A program made the translations under genes and the position numbers. A DNA stretch of 64,000 bases from Thiogranum longum (GTDB lineage: Bacteria > Pseudomonadota > Gammaproteobacteria > DSM-19610): positions 434,001-498,000 of the forward strand of contig NZ_SMFX01000001.1 of the NCBI RefSeq assembly GCF_004339085.1, read 5' to 3'. This document shows positions 19,434-28,662 of the stretch, one piece after another; within the stretch, counting starts at the first letter, position 1; the number at the start of each line of letters is the position of its first letter. The notes below the pieces were generated by a model that did not search any database, had not been told where the DNA came from, and worked only from the letters and a program-made list of their open reading frames with translations.

Positions 19434-20528
19434 ATGACCCACCTGCTTGCCGCCATAACGCCGCATGGTTACGGACATGCGGCACAACTCGCGCCGGTGT
19501 TGAATGCCTTGCGAGAACGTGTTCCGGATCTTTCCCTGACGCTGGCAACGACCCTGCCAGAATACTTTCTTCGTGAGCGGATAGAAGGTGAATTTCACTA
19601 TGTCAGGCACGCTTCCGATTTCGGTCTTGTGATGCACTCCGCGCTGAAGATTGACCTGGATGCCAGTGCGGCGCGTTACGAGCAGTTGCACGAAAGCTGG
19701 AGTATCCAGGTTACAGCCGAGGCGCAATTTATCGAGCGGCAACAGGTCGATCTGGTATTGTCGGATGTGTCCTGCCTGTCCCTGGCAGGTGCTGAAGAGG
19801 CCGGGTTGCCGGCCTTTGCGCTTTGTTCCCTGAACTGGGCAGATGTCTACCGCCATTACTTCCAGGCGAGGCCGGAAGCCACGCACATACTGGCGCAGAT
19901 GGAAGCCGCCTATGCCTCGGCCCGGATCTTCTTTTGCCCGCAGCCATCCATGCCGATGGCATTTCTCGATAACACAACCGATGTCGGTCCAATCGCAAGG
20001 CGTGGCAATAATTGCCGCGAGCAAATCAATGAGCGACTCGGCCTGACCAGTCAGACTGCACTGATCCTGGTGGCGCCCGGTGGCGTGGATACCCGGTTCA
20101 ATATCGGGCATTGGCCATCCGGGCAGGGCATACACTGGCTGGTTAGTGACAACTGGCAGGTTGAGCACCCGGATGTCAGTTCATTGTCGAAAGCCGGTAT
20201 GACGTTTACCGACCTGCTGGCTTCCTGTGACGGGGTGCTGGGCAAGTGCGGCTATGGCACGGTCGTTGAATGCGTCGTAAATGCAACACCATTGCTCTAT
20301 ATTCCACGCCCGGACTGGCCGGAAGAGCAGAGTTTGCTCGACTGGCTGGAACAGCACAATGCGGCGATTCGTGTAGAGTCATGCAGGCTGGAAACGGGAG
20401 AGCTGAGCGGAGTTGTCGAACAGGCGCGCAGTCTGACTATAGACGCCTGTGAGAATAATGGTGCCGGGCAGGCAGCTGATATCCTGCTGGCGAATCTCCA
20501 TAACAGGAAAACAGCGCATGGTGGATAA
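19434..20528 (+). CDS. Glycosyltransferase-like protein (MurG / arabinokinase N-domain type)
   Basis: A 364-residue protein of the GT-B fold. The opening HLLAAITPHGYGHAAQLAPV holds the G-x-G-H motif of MurG-like enzymes. The following AARYEQLHESW, DLVLSDVSCLSLAGAEEAG and FALCSLNWADVYRHYF resemble the GT-like N-terminal domain of bacterial and plant L-arabinokinases, here without any kinase domain. The C-terminal half has a LGKCGYGTVVECVVNATPLLYIPR donor-binding segment. The sugar and acceptor are unknown. It overlaps the next gene by 11 bases, which implies joint expression with a GDP-hexose phosphorylase-like protein. Confidence 0.7.
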   Translation: MTHLLAAITPHGYGHAAQLAPVLNALRERVPDLSLTLATTLPEYFLRERIEGEFHYVRHASDFGLVMHSALKIDLDASAARYEQLHESWSIQVTAEAQFIERQQVDLVLSDVSCLSLAGAEEAGLPAFALCSLNWADVYRHYFQARPEATHILAQMEAAYASARIFFCPQPSMPMAFLDNTTDVGPIARRGNNCREQINERLGLTSQTALILVAPGGVDTRFNIGHWPSGQGIHWLVSDNWQVEHPDVSSLSKAGMTFTDLLASCDGVLGKCGYGTVVECVVNATPLLYIPRPDWPEEQSLLDWLEQHNAAIRVESCRLETGELSGVVEQARSLTIDACENNGAGQAADILLANLHNRKTAHGG

Positions 20529-21570
20529 GTCCGGTCTTGAAACCCTGTTTACATCCGAGGAAGCCCTGCGCAGTCACTTTGAAAGCGGGCTGGAGCGATT
20601 GCTGGATTGTGGTGGCATGAACCTTTTTATCCTGGTTGTGGCGAATGCAAGTTTTGATGCGCGCCTGTGGAGTACGCTCGAACCCGGGTTATGCGCGCAA
20701 TACAATACGCTGCTGACCAACCTGCAAGGTGCGCTGACGCGGGGCCAGCGCATTGAAGAGGCCGATGACGACCTGCTGGTATTTCTGAAGATAAGCACTA
20801 TCGGGATGAAGGCACTTAAGCTGACCGAGCAACGTGATGAAGGTCCGTGGGAGGTGCAGTTCAACCAGCTGCGGGCCTTCCGTCCACTCCGCAACAGCCA
20901 GCGTCCGATGACATCTATTCAGTCCCCATTCGATGCTGCGGCATTCAACTTTAACAAGCCGTTCATACAGCAGGAGGCACTCGCATCCGGTGATCTGCTT
21001 GGACATCACATTGACTTGTATTACAACAAGTACCCGTTTGTCGAAATGCATAGTCTGCTGGTTCCGGATCGTCAACAGTGCCTGTCCCAATATCTGTTTG
21101 AAGACATGCACTACTTCGTCTGGCAACTGGTCGAGTACCTGTCGGGCACTCTGCCTGGTGTGCGTGTCGGCTACAATGCACTCGGTGCTTTTGCCTCGGT
21201 GAATCACCTGCACCTGCAGTTGTTTGTGCGCAATAAATTATTGCCGGTTGAGCAATCGTTATGGGCGCATAACGGTGGTGCGCAGAATTACCCGGCGGAA
21301 TGCAGGGTGTTCAATGACCCGCAATCGGCATGGAATGAGATAGCTGAATTACACAGGCAGAATGAGGCATACAACCTGCTCTATGCGCCCGGCCGCCTGT
21401 ATTGCATGCCGCGACGGAAGCAGGGTGAATTTGAACTGCCGGACTGGTCCAGTGGATTCTCATGGTATGAATTGTGTGGCGGGATGATTACCTTCAACCA
21501 CCAGGACTGGGCTGCACTTGATGAGGCGGGTATTGTGGCGGATCTGGCGCGGGCAAGGCGACCACGATAA
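20518..21570 (+). CDS. HIT-superfamily protein, VTC2/GDPGP1 (GDP-hexose phosphorylase)-like
   Basis: A 350-residue protein with the HIT-type active site GYNALGAFASVNHLHLQ, in which His230-Leu-His232-Leu-Gln234 is the catalytic set. The GYNxLGAFAxxNHLHxQ wording is that of eukaryotic GDP-L-galactose and GDP-D-glucose phosphorylases rather than of galT or Ap4A phosphorylase. Supporting blocks are FNFNKPF near 143 and NKYPFVEMHSLLVPDR near 170. Start ATG 20518 is inside the previous gene's end; a longer frame from 20449 lacks homology. A reaction splitting an NDP-sugar by phosphate is inferred, not shown. Confidence 0.7.
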   Translation: MVDKSGLETLFTSEEALRSHFESGLERLLDCGGMNLFILVVANASFDARLWSTLEPGLCAQYNTLLTNLQGALTRGQRIEEADDDLLVFLKISTIGMKALKLTEQRDEGPWEVQFNQLRAFRPLRNSQRPMTSIQSPFDAAAFNFNKPFIQQEALASGDLLGHHIDLYYNKYPFVEMHSLLVPDRQQCLSQYLFEDMHYFVWQLVEYLSGTLPGVRVGYNALGAFASVNHLHLQLFVRNKLLPVEQSLWAHNGGAQNYPAECRVFNDPQSAWNEIAELHRQNEAYNLLYAPGRLYCMPRRKQGEFELPDWSSGFSWYELCGGMITFNHQDWAALDEAGIVADLARARRPR

Positions 21571-21636
21571 CGGTGTACCCGGTTGGGTCGAGGAATTTCT
21601 GGAGCCGCCCGGCGAAAATGAGGATAATGCAAGGCT

Positions 21637-22035
21637 ATGACTAAAGCAGCCAGCCCCACACCCGTGCTTACCGTCGTGATAGATGGAGAGCCGCACCTTG
21701 AATACGATCGGGGAAAACTTTTGCCGGAGTCCCGGTTGGCATCTCTTGATCGAATGGACCAGAAAATGGACCAGGGTATCCGGCTCGGTGGGGAAAGTAT
21801 TAAACATCCCGACCGTGTGCAACGCGCCCAGTTTGTGGCGTTGCACCTGCTGGAGGCTATGCAGGAAGGTGATGATGCCCTCATAGCGGCATCCTGCGCG
21901 TATCTTGCCAGCCGCTTGCCAGACCTTCACCAGGTCAAGGCACGTTTGGCAGGCGATGCAGTGTCGGCAGAGCTGGTATTCGATGAGCCTTATACAAAAG
22001 AGGTTGCGGTTGATTTTATACCGCGTTCCTCGTAA
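21637..22035 (+). CDS. Hypothetical protein, 132 aa
   Basis: No family recognised. It is a soluble, acidic protein with a strand-like start (PVLTVVIDGEPHLEY), a middle helix-rich part (QFVALHLLEAMQEGDDALIAASCAYLA) and a closing strand-like segment (DEPYTKEVAVDFIP). It follows the GDP-hexose phosphorylase-like gene by 66 bases and precedes ycgL by 8 bases, so it probably belongs to the same transcript. Codon use does not stand out from its neighbours. Confidence 0.7.
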   Translation: MTKAASPTPVLTVVIDGEPHLEYDRGKLLPESRLASLDRMDQKMDQGIRLGGESIKHPDRVQRAQFVALHLLEAMQEGDDALIAASCAYLASRLPDLHQVKARLAGDAVSAELVFDEPYTKEVAVDFIPRSS

Positions 22036-22043
22036 GCAAGATC

Positions 22044-22304
22044 ATGCGCATGCAGTGTCTGGTGTACAAGAGTCTCCGGCAGTTTGACTACTACCTGTTC
22101 GTTAAAAAAGGCGAGGATATGGAACGTGTGCCGGACGCACTGAAGACCTTGCTTGGAAACCTTGAGTTTGTTACGGACGTAGAACTGCACGACCAGCGCA
22201 AGCTGGCACAGGCTGATGTTGTTGAAGTGATGGCGCAAATCGAGGCAGAAGGTTATTACCTGCAAATGCCGCCACGCCAGGGACTGGACCATGATATCTC
22301 CTGA
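22044..22304 (+). CDS. ycgL: YcgL domain-containing protein
   Basis: An 86-residue member of the YcgL family. It has CLVYKSLRQFDYYLFVKKGEDMERVPDALKTL at the start (two pieces), then DVELHDQRKLAQADV and the family-closing GYYLQMPP. Two ATGs lie six bases apart at the start (22044, 22050). The family is confined largely to gammaproteobacteria; its function is not settled. It ends 22 bases before the convergent mlaC-like gene. Confidence 0.9.
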   Translation: MRMQCLVYKSLRQFDYYLFVKKGEDMERVPDALKTLLGNLEFVTDVELHDQRKLAQADVVEVMAQIEAEGYYLQMPPRQGLDHDIS

Positions 22305-22325
22305 TGCCCCGGGCGGGCGTGGAGC

Positions 22326-23048
22326 CTAGGGATTTGCCGAGCCTGTCTGGTCCTTGAAAGGCGCAGAAACTGAAGCGGGAAGTTCTACTTCGCCCTTGCG
22401 ATTGCGTTCTTCCAGCTGTGCAATAAGGCTGTCTATACCCTCACGACGGATGGTTTCACCAAAGCTGGTGCGGTAAGTAATGGCCAGGCTGATACCTTCG
22501 ATGCGAATGTCATAAATCTTCCATTTTCCGTCATTGAGGTAAACCTGGTACTGCACGTCCACGGTCTTGCCCTTGTCAATTTCGATGGTTGCGCGTACCG
22601 AGGCTTTTCTGTCCCCCGGCTTATAGCGCGAAGGTTGATATTTGATGCTGTCCTTGTGGTCAATGATTTCATCGACGTAGCTGGTCATTGCAGTAACGTA
22701 GGAACGGGTCAGCAGGGTTTTGATTTCTTCGATGAGGCGTTTACGTTGCGCATCAGTCGCATTGCGCCAGTATTTCCCTACGACCAGGCGGGCAATTCGC
22801 GGAAAATCAATATGTGGTGCGATCAGCTCATTGCTGATGCTGTAGGCAATGGAATCATCCTGTTTGATTTTTTCCCGGTTTTCTTCCAGGCGATCTATCA
22901 ATTGATTGATGGTGTCTGCGATAACCGGCTGCGGGTCGTTACCTGCCTCGGGTTCCGGGATGGCCTGGGCGAGAGAAGCCGTGCCGGCAAACAGCAGTGT
23001 CGTCAGAAATATCCATGTGGTGTACTGCGTGGTTTTCATGGTACGCAT
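22326..23048 (-). CDS. MlaC-like periplasmic phospholipid-binding protein (orphan)
   Basis: About 240 residues with an N-terminal signal peptide (WIFLTTLLFAGTASLAQA) and the Tol-Tol/MlaC domain: HIDFPRIARLVVGKYWRNAT, then KTLLTRSYVTAMTSY and the closing GKWKIYDIRIEGISLAITYRTSF. MlaC carries phospholipids between the outer-membrane MlaA complex and the MlaFEDB transporter. No mlaA, B, D, E or F is near, so this is a separate copy. The start could be ATG 23048 (used here, GGGAAA upstream), ATG 23039, or a TTG at 23096. It lies 40 bases downstream of xthA on the same strand. Confidence 0.85.
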   Translation of the reverse strand: MRTMKTTQYTTWIFLTTLLFAGTASLAQAIPEPEAGNDPQPVIADTINQLIDRLEENREKIKQDDSIAYSISNELIAPHIDFPRIARLVVGKYWRNATDAQRKRLIEEIKTLLTRSYVTAMTSYVDEIIDHKDSIKYQPSRYKPGDRKASVRATIEIDKGKTVDVQYQVYLNDGKWKIYDIRIEGISLAITYRTSFGETIRREGIDSLIAQLEERNRKGEVELPASVSAPFKDQTGSANP

Positions 23049-23088
23049 TGTATGTTTCCCGTCAGGTGTAACAAGGCCTTTCTGATTG

Positions 23089-23907
23089 TTATTCAAGGTC
23101 GAATCGTGCCCAGACGGGGCAGTGATCCGAGGGTTTGGTCATGGCGCGGATATCATATGAGATACCTGCATCGGTAGAACGTTCCATCAACGGGCGGGTT
23201 GCCATGACCAGGTCGATGCGCAGTCCGCGTTTTGGCTCACGCTCGAAACCACGGCTGCGGTAGTCAAACCAGCTGAATTTGTCGTCAATATCCGGGTAAT
23301 GGTGGCGAAAGGTATCGGTTAGCCCCCAATCGGCCAGTTTTTGCAGCCATTCACGTTCTTCCGGTAAAAAACTGCATTTGCCGGTTTTCAGCCAGCGTTT
23401 GGCGTTGTCGGCACCAATGCCGATATCCTGGTCGAGAGGCGCCACATTCATGTCCCCCATCAGCGCCACCGGCTGCTGTGGATCATAATCAGATTCAAGG
23501 AGCGCCCCAAGGTCCCGGTAGAATTTTTCCTTGGCCGGGAATTTGGTCTCGTGATCACGGCTTTCGCCCTGTGGGAAATAGCCGTTGATGACGCTGAGGG
23601 TGCGCCCGTCTGAAAGTTCGAAATCGGCGCTGATCAGGCGTCGCTGGGCATCATCTCCATCATGGGGAAACCCTTTACGTACTGCAACAGGTGCCTGCCT
23701 GGAAAGTATGGCGACGCCATAGTGGGTCTTTTGCCCATGGAAAGCTGCGTGATAGCCCAGATCCTCGACCATTGACAGGGGAAAATCCTCGTCCTGAACC
23801 TTGGTCTCCTGTATGCCGATAATGTCAGGCGAGTGGTTCTCGACCAGCTTTTCCAGCTGATGCTGACGCATGCGGATACTGTTGGTATTGAATGAGGCAA
23901 GTTTCAT
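23089..23907 (-). CDS. xthA: Exodeoxyribonuclease III
   Basis: A 272-residue Mg-dependent AP endonuclease/3' exonuclease for base excision repair. Motifs [30 protein letters not shown] with the catalytic Asp-Asn pair, [10 protein letters not shown] and PSDHCPVW match E. coli ExoIII (268 aa). The ATG at 23905-23907 gives the E. coli-like [14 protein letters not shown] start; the longer frame upstream lies over the promoter region of the divergent protease gene. Confidence 0.96.
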   Translation of the reverse strand: MKLASFNTNSIRMRQHQLEKLVENHSPDIIGIQETKVQDEDFPLSMVEDLGYHAAFHGQKTHYGVAILSRQAPVAVRKGFPHDGDDAQRRLISADFELSDGRTLSVINGYFPQGESRDHETKFPAKEKFYRDLGALLESDYDPQQPVALMGDMNVAPLDQDIGIGADNAKRWLKTGKCSFLPEEREWLQKLADWGLTDTFRHHYPDIDDKFSWFDYRSRGFEREPKRGLRIDLVMATRPLMERSTDAGISYDIRAMTKPSDHCPVWARFDLE

Positions 23908-24043
23908 TGGCGTGATATTTTTGGGGAATTTGGCGCATTCTACTGGGCTGTCCGCGTCCGGGCAATGCATCATGGCGCTGGGCTTGTCCAGCGCGTTACA
24001 ATCACTCCATTCCCGGCTATCAACGAACAGGATACAGGTTTAT

Positions 24044-27013
24044 ATGAGCAGTGTAGTGGCTGATAATTCCACGGTTTCACCCGGGCAAGCCCCTTCCCGT
24101 GTACATGATGCATTCGAGTGGGTCCGTAGTGAACGTATTGAATCCCTGAACCTGGTTATCGAGGAGTACCGGCACCGTGTGACCGGTGCGGCTCATTATC
24201 ACCTGGCTGCGGATATCCCTGAGAATGTTTTTCTGGTGGCGCTTCGTACGGTACCCATGGACTCCACCGGCGTAGCACATATTCTTGAACATACCGCGCT
24301 GTGCGGCAGCAAGCACTACCCGGTACGCGACCCTTTCTTCATGATGATACGCCGTTCGCTGAATACGTTTATGAATGCGTTTACCAGCAGTGACTGGACG
24401 GCCTACCCGTTTGCCAGTCAGAATCGCAAGGATTTTAACAACCTCATGGACGTGTATCTCGATGCGGTGTTTTTCTCTCGCCTGCACGAGCTGGATTTTG
24501 CCCAGGAAGGCCATCGTGTGGAATTTGCCGAGATGGACAACCCTGATACCGAACTCGTATTCAAGGGCGTCGTATTTAATGAAATGAAAGGCGCCATGAG
24601 TTCACCAGCCAGCACTTTATGGCAGACCCTGACCAAATACCTGTTTCCAACCACCACTTACCATTACAACAGTGGTGGTGATCCGGAGTGTATACCCGAC
24701 CTGGCTTATGAAGATCTGAAAGCCTTTTATCGCACCCACTACCACCCTTCCAATGCTGTGTTCATGACCTTTGGAGATATACCTGTCTTTGAACACCACG
24801 CGCGCATTCATGACAAGGCCTTGTCGCAGTTTGAAAAGCTTGATGTGCATATCGCAGTGGGTGATGAAAAACGCTATCACGCGCCTGTCTATGTACAGGA
24901 GAGTTATGCCTTTGACGAACCGGGTGAAGTGGGAGACAAGACGCATCTGGTAATGGGCTGGTTGCTTGGCCCCAGTATCAACCTGAAAGAACAGCTGGAG
25001 GCGCAGCTGCTGGAAGGTGTGCTGCTGGATGACAGCGCGTCACCGCTGCGTCGTGCCCTGGAGACAACTGACCTCGGGAGTGCGCCATCACCGTTATGCG
25101 GGCTGGAGGCTTCCAACCGGGAAATGAGTTTTGTCTGTGGTCTGGAGGGAAGCCGACCGGAAAATACGCACGCAATGGAGGAGCTGGTACTGGATGTGCT
25201 CCGCGAAGTTGCCGAAAAGGGTATAGAAAAATCACGCATCGAAGCGGTGTTGCACCAGTTGGAACTGGGACAGCGCGAAATTTCCGGTGACGGTTATCCT
25301 TACGGTTTGCAGCTGATCCTGGAGGGTTTGTCCTGTGCCACGCACCGCGGCGACCCGGTAGGGCTGATGAACCTGGATCCGGTACTGGATGAGCTGCGTG
25401 AGCTGATCCAGGATCCTGATTATATTCCTGGGCTTGTGCGTGGTTTGTTGCTGGAGAACTGTCATCGGGTTCATGTGACGCTGGTGCCGGATACCGCGTT
25501 GTCGGCGCGCCGCGAGGCAGCCGAAGCAGAGCGCCTGGCCGGCATGAAGGCACAGATGGATGATGTGCAGAAACAGGCTGTTATTGCACAGGCGAAGGCA
25601 TTGGCCGAACGCCAGTCGCAGGAGGATGATCCTTCCGCGCTGCCCAAGGTCGGGCTGGAAGATGTCCCGACAGAAATGCATATTGCCTCCGGCGAGCAGG
25701 AGCAGGTTGCCAGCCTGCCACTCAGCTTCTACCCGCAGGGTACCAACGGCCTTGTTTACCAGCAGGTCGTCGCTGACTTGCCGCAGCTGGATGACGAGCT
25801 GCTCGACGCCTTTCCGGGCTACAGCTACAGCCTCGCTCAACTGGGTTGTGGTGGACGTGATTACCTGGAAACACAGGAATTGCAAACCAGTGTGTCGGGT
25901 GGCGTGAACGCCAGTAGCAGCATGCGTGGCAATGTGGATGACGAGCAGTCGCTGAAAGGCTTTTTCGTACTGTCCGGCAAGGCGCTGGCGCGCAATCATG
26001 CTGCGCTTGGCAATCTGATGCGCGACACGCTGGAGTCTCCGCGTTTTGATGAGTACGACCGTATTCGTGACCTGGTGGCGCAGCATCGTGCACAGTGTGA
26101 GCAAAGCGTTACCGGCAACGGCCACGGGCTTGCCATGCTGGCCGCTTCTTCCGGGATGAGCCCCGGCACGGCTCTTTCACACAGGTTGCGCGGGCTTGCG
26201 GGTATTCGTTCACTGAAGCAACTCGACGATTCCTTTTCTGATGCAGGTCAGGTAAAAGTCTATGCAGATCGGCTGGCAGCCCTGCATGAAAGCATTCGCA
26301 GCGCACCTCGCCAGTTCCTGCTGATCAGTGAAGCCGAACGGCATGCGCAGGTGCGCGAAGAACTGAAGCAGGCCTGGTCGAGTGTGCAGATCGATAGCAG
26401 TAACCATACGCCATTTGTACCGGGTAAAGTCAGTGCGCGTGTGCGTGAAGCATGGATTGCCAATACCCAGGTGAATTTTTGCGCCAAGGCCTACAAGACT
26501 GTCCCGGCAGAGCACCCCGATGCGGCTGCACTTGCAGTGCTGCCCGGTTTCCTGCGAAATGGCTACCTGCACCGGGCAATCCGTGAGCAGGGTGGTGCCT
26601 ATGGCGGTGGTGCCAGCCATGATTCCGATAATGCAGCATTCCGTTTCTTCTCATACCGTGATCCCCGGCTTGCCGAGACACTGGATGACTTTGATCACGC
26701 AGTTGAATGGTTGTTGACCGAAGAGCACGAGTGGCGGTTGCTCGAAGAAGCGATTCTTGGTGTTATCAGCAGTATCGACAAGCCCGCATCGCCGGCTGGA
26801 GAGGCGCGTGATGCCTTTCTTTGCGCTTTGCACGGGCGCACGCCTGAACGGCGTCAGGCGCAACGTAAGCGAATACTGGATGTCACGCTGGATGATCTCA
26901 GGCGGGTAGGTGAAACTTACCTCCGGCCCGAGCAGGCAAGCATAGCTGTTGTCACCAGCCCGGCAAGTGAAGGCGATTGCAGGACGCTGGGTCTCGATAT
27001 TCAGATTCTGTGA
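24044..27013 (+). CDS. Insulinase-family (M16C, presequence protease-like) zinc metallopeptidase
   Basis: A 989-residue two-halved peptidasome of the PreP/falcilysin type. The inverted zinc motif HILEH appears in GVAHILEHTALCGSKHYPVRDPFF near residue 90, with the downstream third ligand Glu in VVFNEMKGAM. The M16C-associated middle segment and the second half with GGAYGGGASHD follow. It would degrade unstructured peptides; no signal peptide is evident from the ATG at 24044, so a cytoplasmic role is likely. The extra 58 codons available upstream cross the xthA start and are not used. It is 4 bases from zapE. Confidence 0.93.
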   Translation: MSSVVADNSTVSPGQAPSRVHDAFEWVRSERIESLNLVIEEYRHRVTGAAHYHLAADIPENVFLVALRTVPMDSTGVAHILEHTALCGSKHYPVRDPFFMMIRRSLNTFMNAFTSSDWTAYPFASQNRKDFNNLMDVYLDAVFFSRLHELDFAQEGHRVEFAEMDNPDTELVFKGVVFNEMKGAMSSPASTLWQTLTKYLFPTTTYHYNSGGDPECIPDLAYEDLKAFYRTHYHPSNAVFMTFGDIPVFEHHARIHDKALSQFEKLDVHIAVGDEKRYHAPVYVQESYAFDEPGEVGDKTHLVMGWLLGPSINLKEQLEAQLLEGVLLDDSASPLRRALETTDLGSAPSPLCGLEASNREMSFVCGLEGSRPENTHAMEELVLDVLREVAEKGIEKSRIEAVLHQLELGQREISGDGYPYGLQLILEGLSCATHRGDPVGLMNLDPVLDELRELIQDPDYIPGLVRGLLLENCHRVHVTLVPDTALSARREAAEAERLAGMKAQMDDVQKQAVIAQAKALAERQSQEDDPSALPKVGLEDVPTEMHIASGEQEQVASLPLSFYPQGTNGLVYQQVVADLPQLDDELLDAFPGYSYSLAQLGCGGRDYLETQELQTSVSGGVNASSSMRGNVDDEQSLKGFFVLSGKALARNHAALGNLMRDTLESPRFDEYDRIRDLVAQHRAQCEQSVTGNGHGLAMLAASSGMSPGTALSHRLRGLAGIRSLKQLDDSFSDAGQVKVYADRLAALHESIRSAPRQFLLISEAERHAQVREELKQAWSSVQIDSSNHTPFVPGKVSARVREAWIANTQVNFCAKAYKTVPAEHPDAAALAVLPGFLRNGYLHRAIREQGGAYGGGASHDSDNAAFRFFSYRDPRLAETLDDFDHAVEWLLTEEHEWRLLEEAILGVISSIDKPASPAGEARDAFLCALHGRTPERRQAQRKRILDVTLDDLRRVGETYLRPEQASIAVVTSPASEGDCRTLGLDIQIL

Positions 27014-27017
27014 GCCA

Positions 27018-28133
27018 GTGAAAGCTGCCTTGCCGGACAGTAAAATGGCACCCCGCGAGCACTACAGGGCTGCGCTGGTGACACCGGGATTCCATTCAGA
27101 TGCTTGCCAGGCAAAAGCTGTGGAGTATTTGCAGGCCTTGTATGAAGCTTTGCTTGAGCCGCCTGCACGCCGCAATTTCTGGCAGCGTCTGTCTGGCAAA
27201 CAGTTGCCACCCGTGCGCGGTTTATACCTGTGGGGTGGTCCAGGGCGAGGCAAGACCTGGCTGGTGGATGCTTTTTTTGGCAGTTTGCCCTTCAACAAAA
27301 AACGTCGCGTGCATTTTCATCGCTTTATGCTGGAGATTCACGAGGCGCTCGATGCATTGCCAAAAACTCCCGACCCGTTGCTGATTGTGGCAGACCAGCT
27401 GGCAGAACACGTTCGCCTGTTATGTATTGATGAATTTCATGTTACCGATGTGGCCGATGCAATGCTGCTTGCAGGGTTGCTCGAAGCTTTGTTCGAGCGA
27501 CAGGTCACGCTGGTGGCAACGTCCAATATCGAGCCCCGAAGGCTTTACCATGAAGGGTTGCAGCGAGCGCGCTTCGTTCCCGCAATTGAGCTGATCGAAC
27601 AGCACACAGAAGTCCTGGTTCTGGACGGAAGTGAAGATTACCGGCTTGCCCTGCTGCAGCAAGGGGGTACCAGCCTTGTTGGCAGGGATCTGGAGCAGGC
27701 CCGTAGGTGGCTCAGGGAGCATCTTGATGCGCTTGCCGGCGTTTCGCCAACTGAAAACGGAGTGCTGAGCCTGGCAGGACGTGAATTGCATACAGTCGCG
27801 CTGGCAGACGGCATCGCCTGGTTTACCTTCGATGAGCTGTGTCTGCGCCCCCGCTCGGCGCGTGATTACCTTGAGCTGGGGTGTGAGTTTCATACTCTGT
27901 TGCTTGAGACTGTGCCGGTGATGTCAGCGGAGATGGACGAGGGTGCCAGGCGATTCATGCATTTGATTGATGCGCTCTATGATCACGGGGTCAAGCTGGT
28001 GATGACTGTAGACGCGACGCCTGGTCAGTTATACACGGGGCAACAGCTTGTGCAGCCTTTCCAGCGTACTGCCAGCCGGCTGACAGAAATGGCCAGTGAA
28101 AGTTATCTGTCACGCCCGCACCAACCGGGATAG
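27018..28133 (+). CDS. zapE: Cell division protein ZapE (AFG1-like ATPase)
   Basis: About 371 residues. Walker A is GLYLWGGPGRGKTWLVDAFF, the sensor region HFHRFMLEIHEAL, and Walker B LLCIDEFHVTD; the late segment FDELCLRPRSARDYLEL is the family's hallmark. ZapE modulates the FtsZ ring in E. coli and relates to mitochondrial AFG1. GTG 27018, four bases after the protease stop, is used here; ATG 27045 is the next choice. The gene is usually upstream of rplM, which is not the case here. Confidence 0.93.
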   Translation: MKAALPDSKMAPREHYRAALVTPGFHSDACQAKAVEYLQALYEALLEPPARRNFWQRLSGKQLPPVRGLYLWGGPGRGKTWLVDAFFGSLPFNKKRRVHFHRFMLEIHEALDALPKTPDPLLIVADQLAEHVRLLCIDEFHVTDVADAMLLAGLLEALFERQVTLVATSNIEPRRLYHEGLQRARFVPAIELIEQHTEVLVLDGSEDYRLALLQQGGTSLVGRDLEQARRWLREHLDALAGVSPTENGVLSLAGRELHTVALADGIAWFTFDELCLRPRSARDYLELGCEFHTLLLETVPVMSAEMDEGARRFMHLIDALYDHGVKLVMTVDATPGQLYTGQQLVQPFQRTASRLTEMASESYLSRPHQPG

Positions 28134-28158
28134 AATATCGGAACAGGAGGAGTTTTGT

Positions 28159-28662
28159 ATGTGGTACCGGGCTCGAATTTACTGTCTACTTGCGTCGCTT
28201 ATGGTTATCTCTGCGCAGGTGGGCGCCGAGGAGGCACTTGTTGCAGGAGGTGAGGTGGCGCGTGCTTCATTTACGACCCGCATTGCAAATCGTGAGCCAA
28301 CTGACCGTGTCCTGGTGCTGAATCCGCCTGCAACAGAAGTTTACTTCTTTACCGATTTACGTAACCTGGAAGGGCATACCGTGACCCATCGCTGGGAGTA
28401 CCAGGGTCGTGCTGTATCAAATGTTCCTTTTGTCGTTGGTGGCAATCGCTGGCGGGTTTTTTCGAAAAAAGTCTTTCCACCTGACAGCTTCGGAGAATGG
28501 TCTGTGACGGTACTCGATGACAATGGCTTGCCACTGTATGTCGAGCTGTTCCGCTATGAGCCAGTAGATGCAGGGCGCGCGAATTTGCAGAAAGATTTGT
28601 CGGAGGGTGAAGATATACCGGCGCAAGACATGCCATCCACGGCCGGGGATTCTTCAGAATAA
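28159..28662 (+). CDS. DUF2914 secreted protein
   Basis: A 167-residue protein starting at ATG 28159 behind an excellent GGAGGAG ribosome site. A signal peptide (IYCLLASLMVISAQVGA) is followed by ARASFTTRIANREPTDRV and the DUF2914 core THRWEYQGRAVSNVPFVVGG, RWRVFSKKVFPP and GEWSVTVLDDNGLPL. It is likely periplasmic, possibly a beta-sandwich. The family role is not known. Its 3' end overlaps the convergent gene at 28654-28662. Confidence 0.85.
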   Translation: MWYRARIYCLLASLMVISAQVGAEEALVAGGEVARASFTTRIANREPTDRVLVLNPPATEVYFFTDLRNLEGHTVTHRWEYQGRAVSNVPFVVGGNRWRVFSKKVFPPDSFGEWSVTVLDDNGLPLYVELFRYEPVDAGRANLQKDLSEGEDIPAQDMPSTAGDSSE

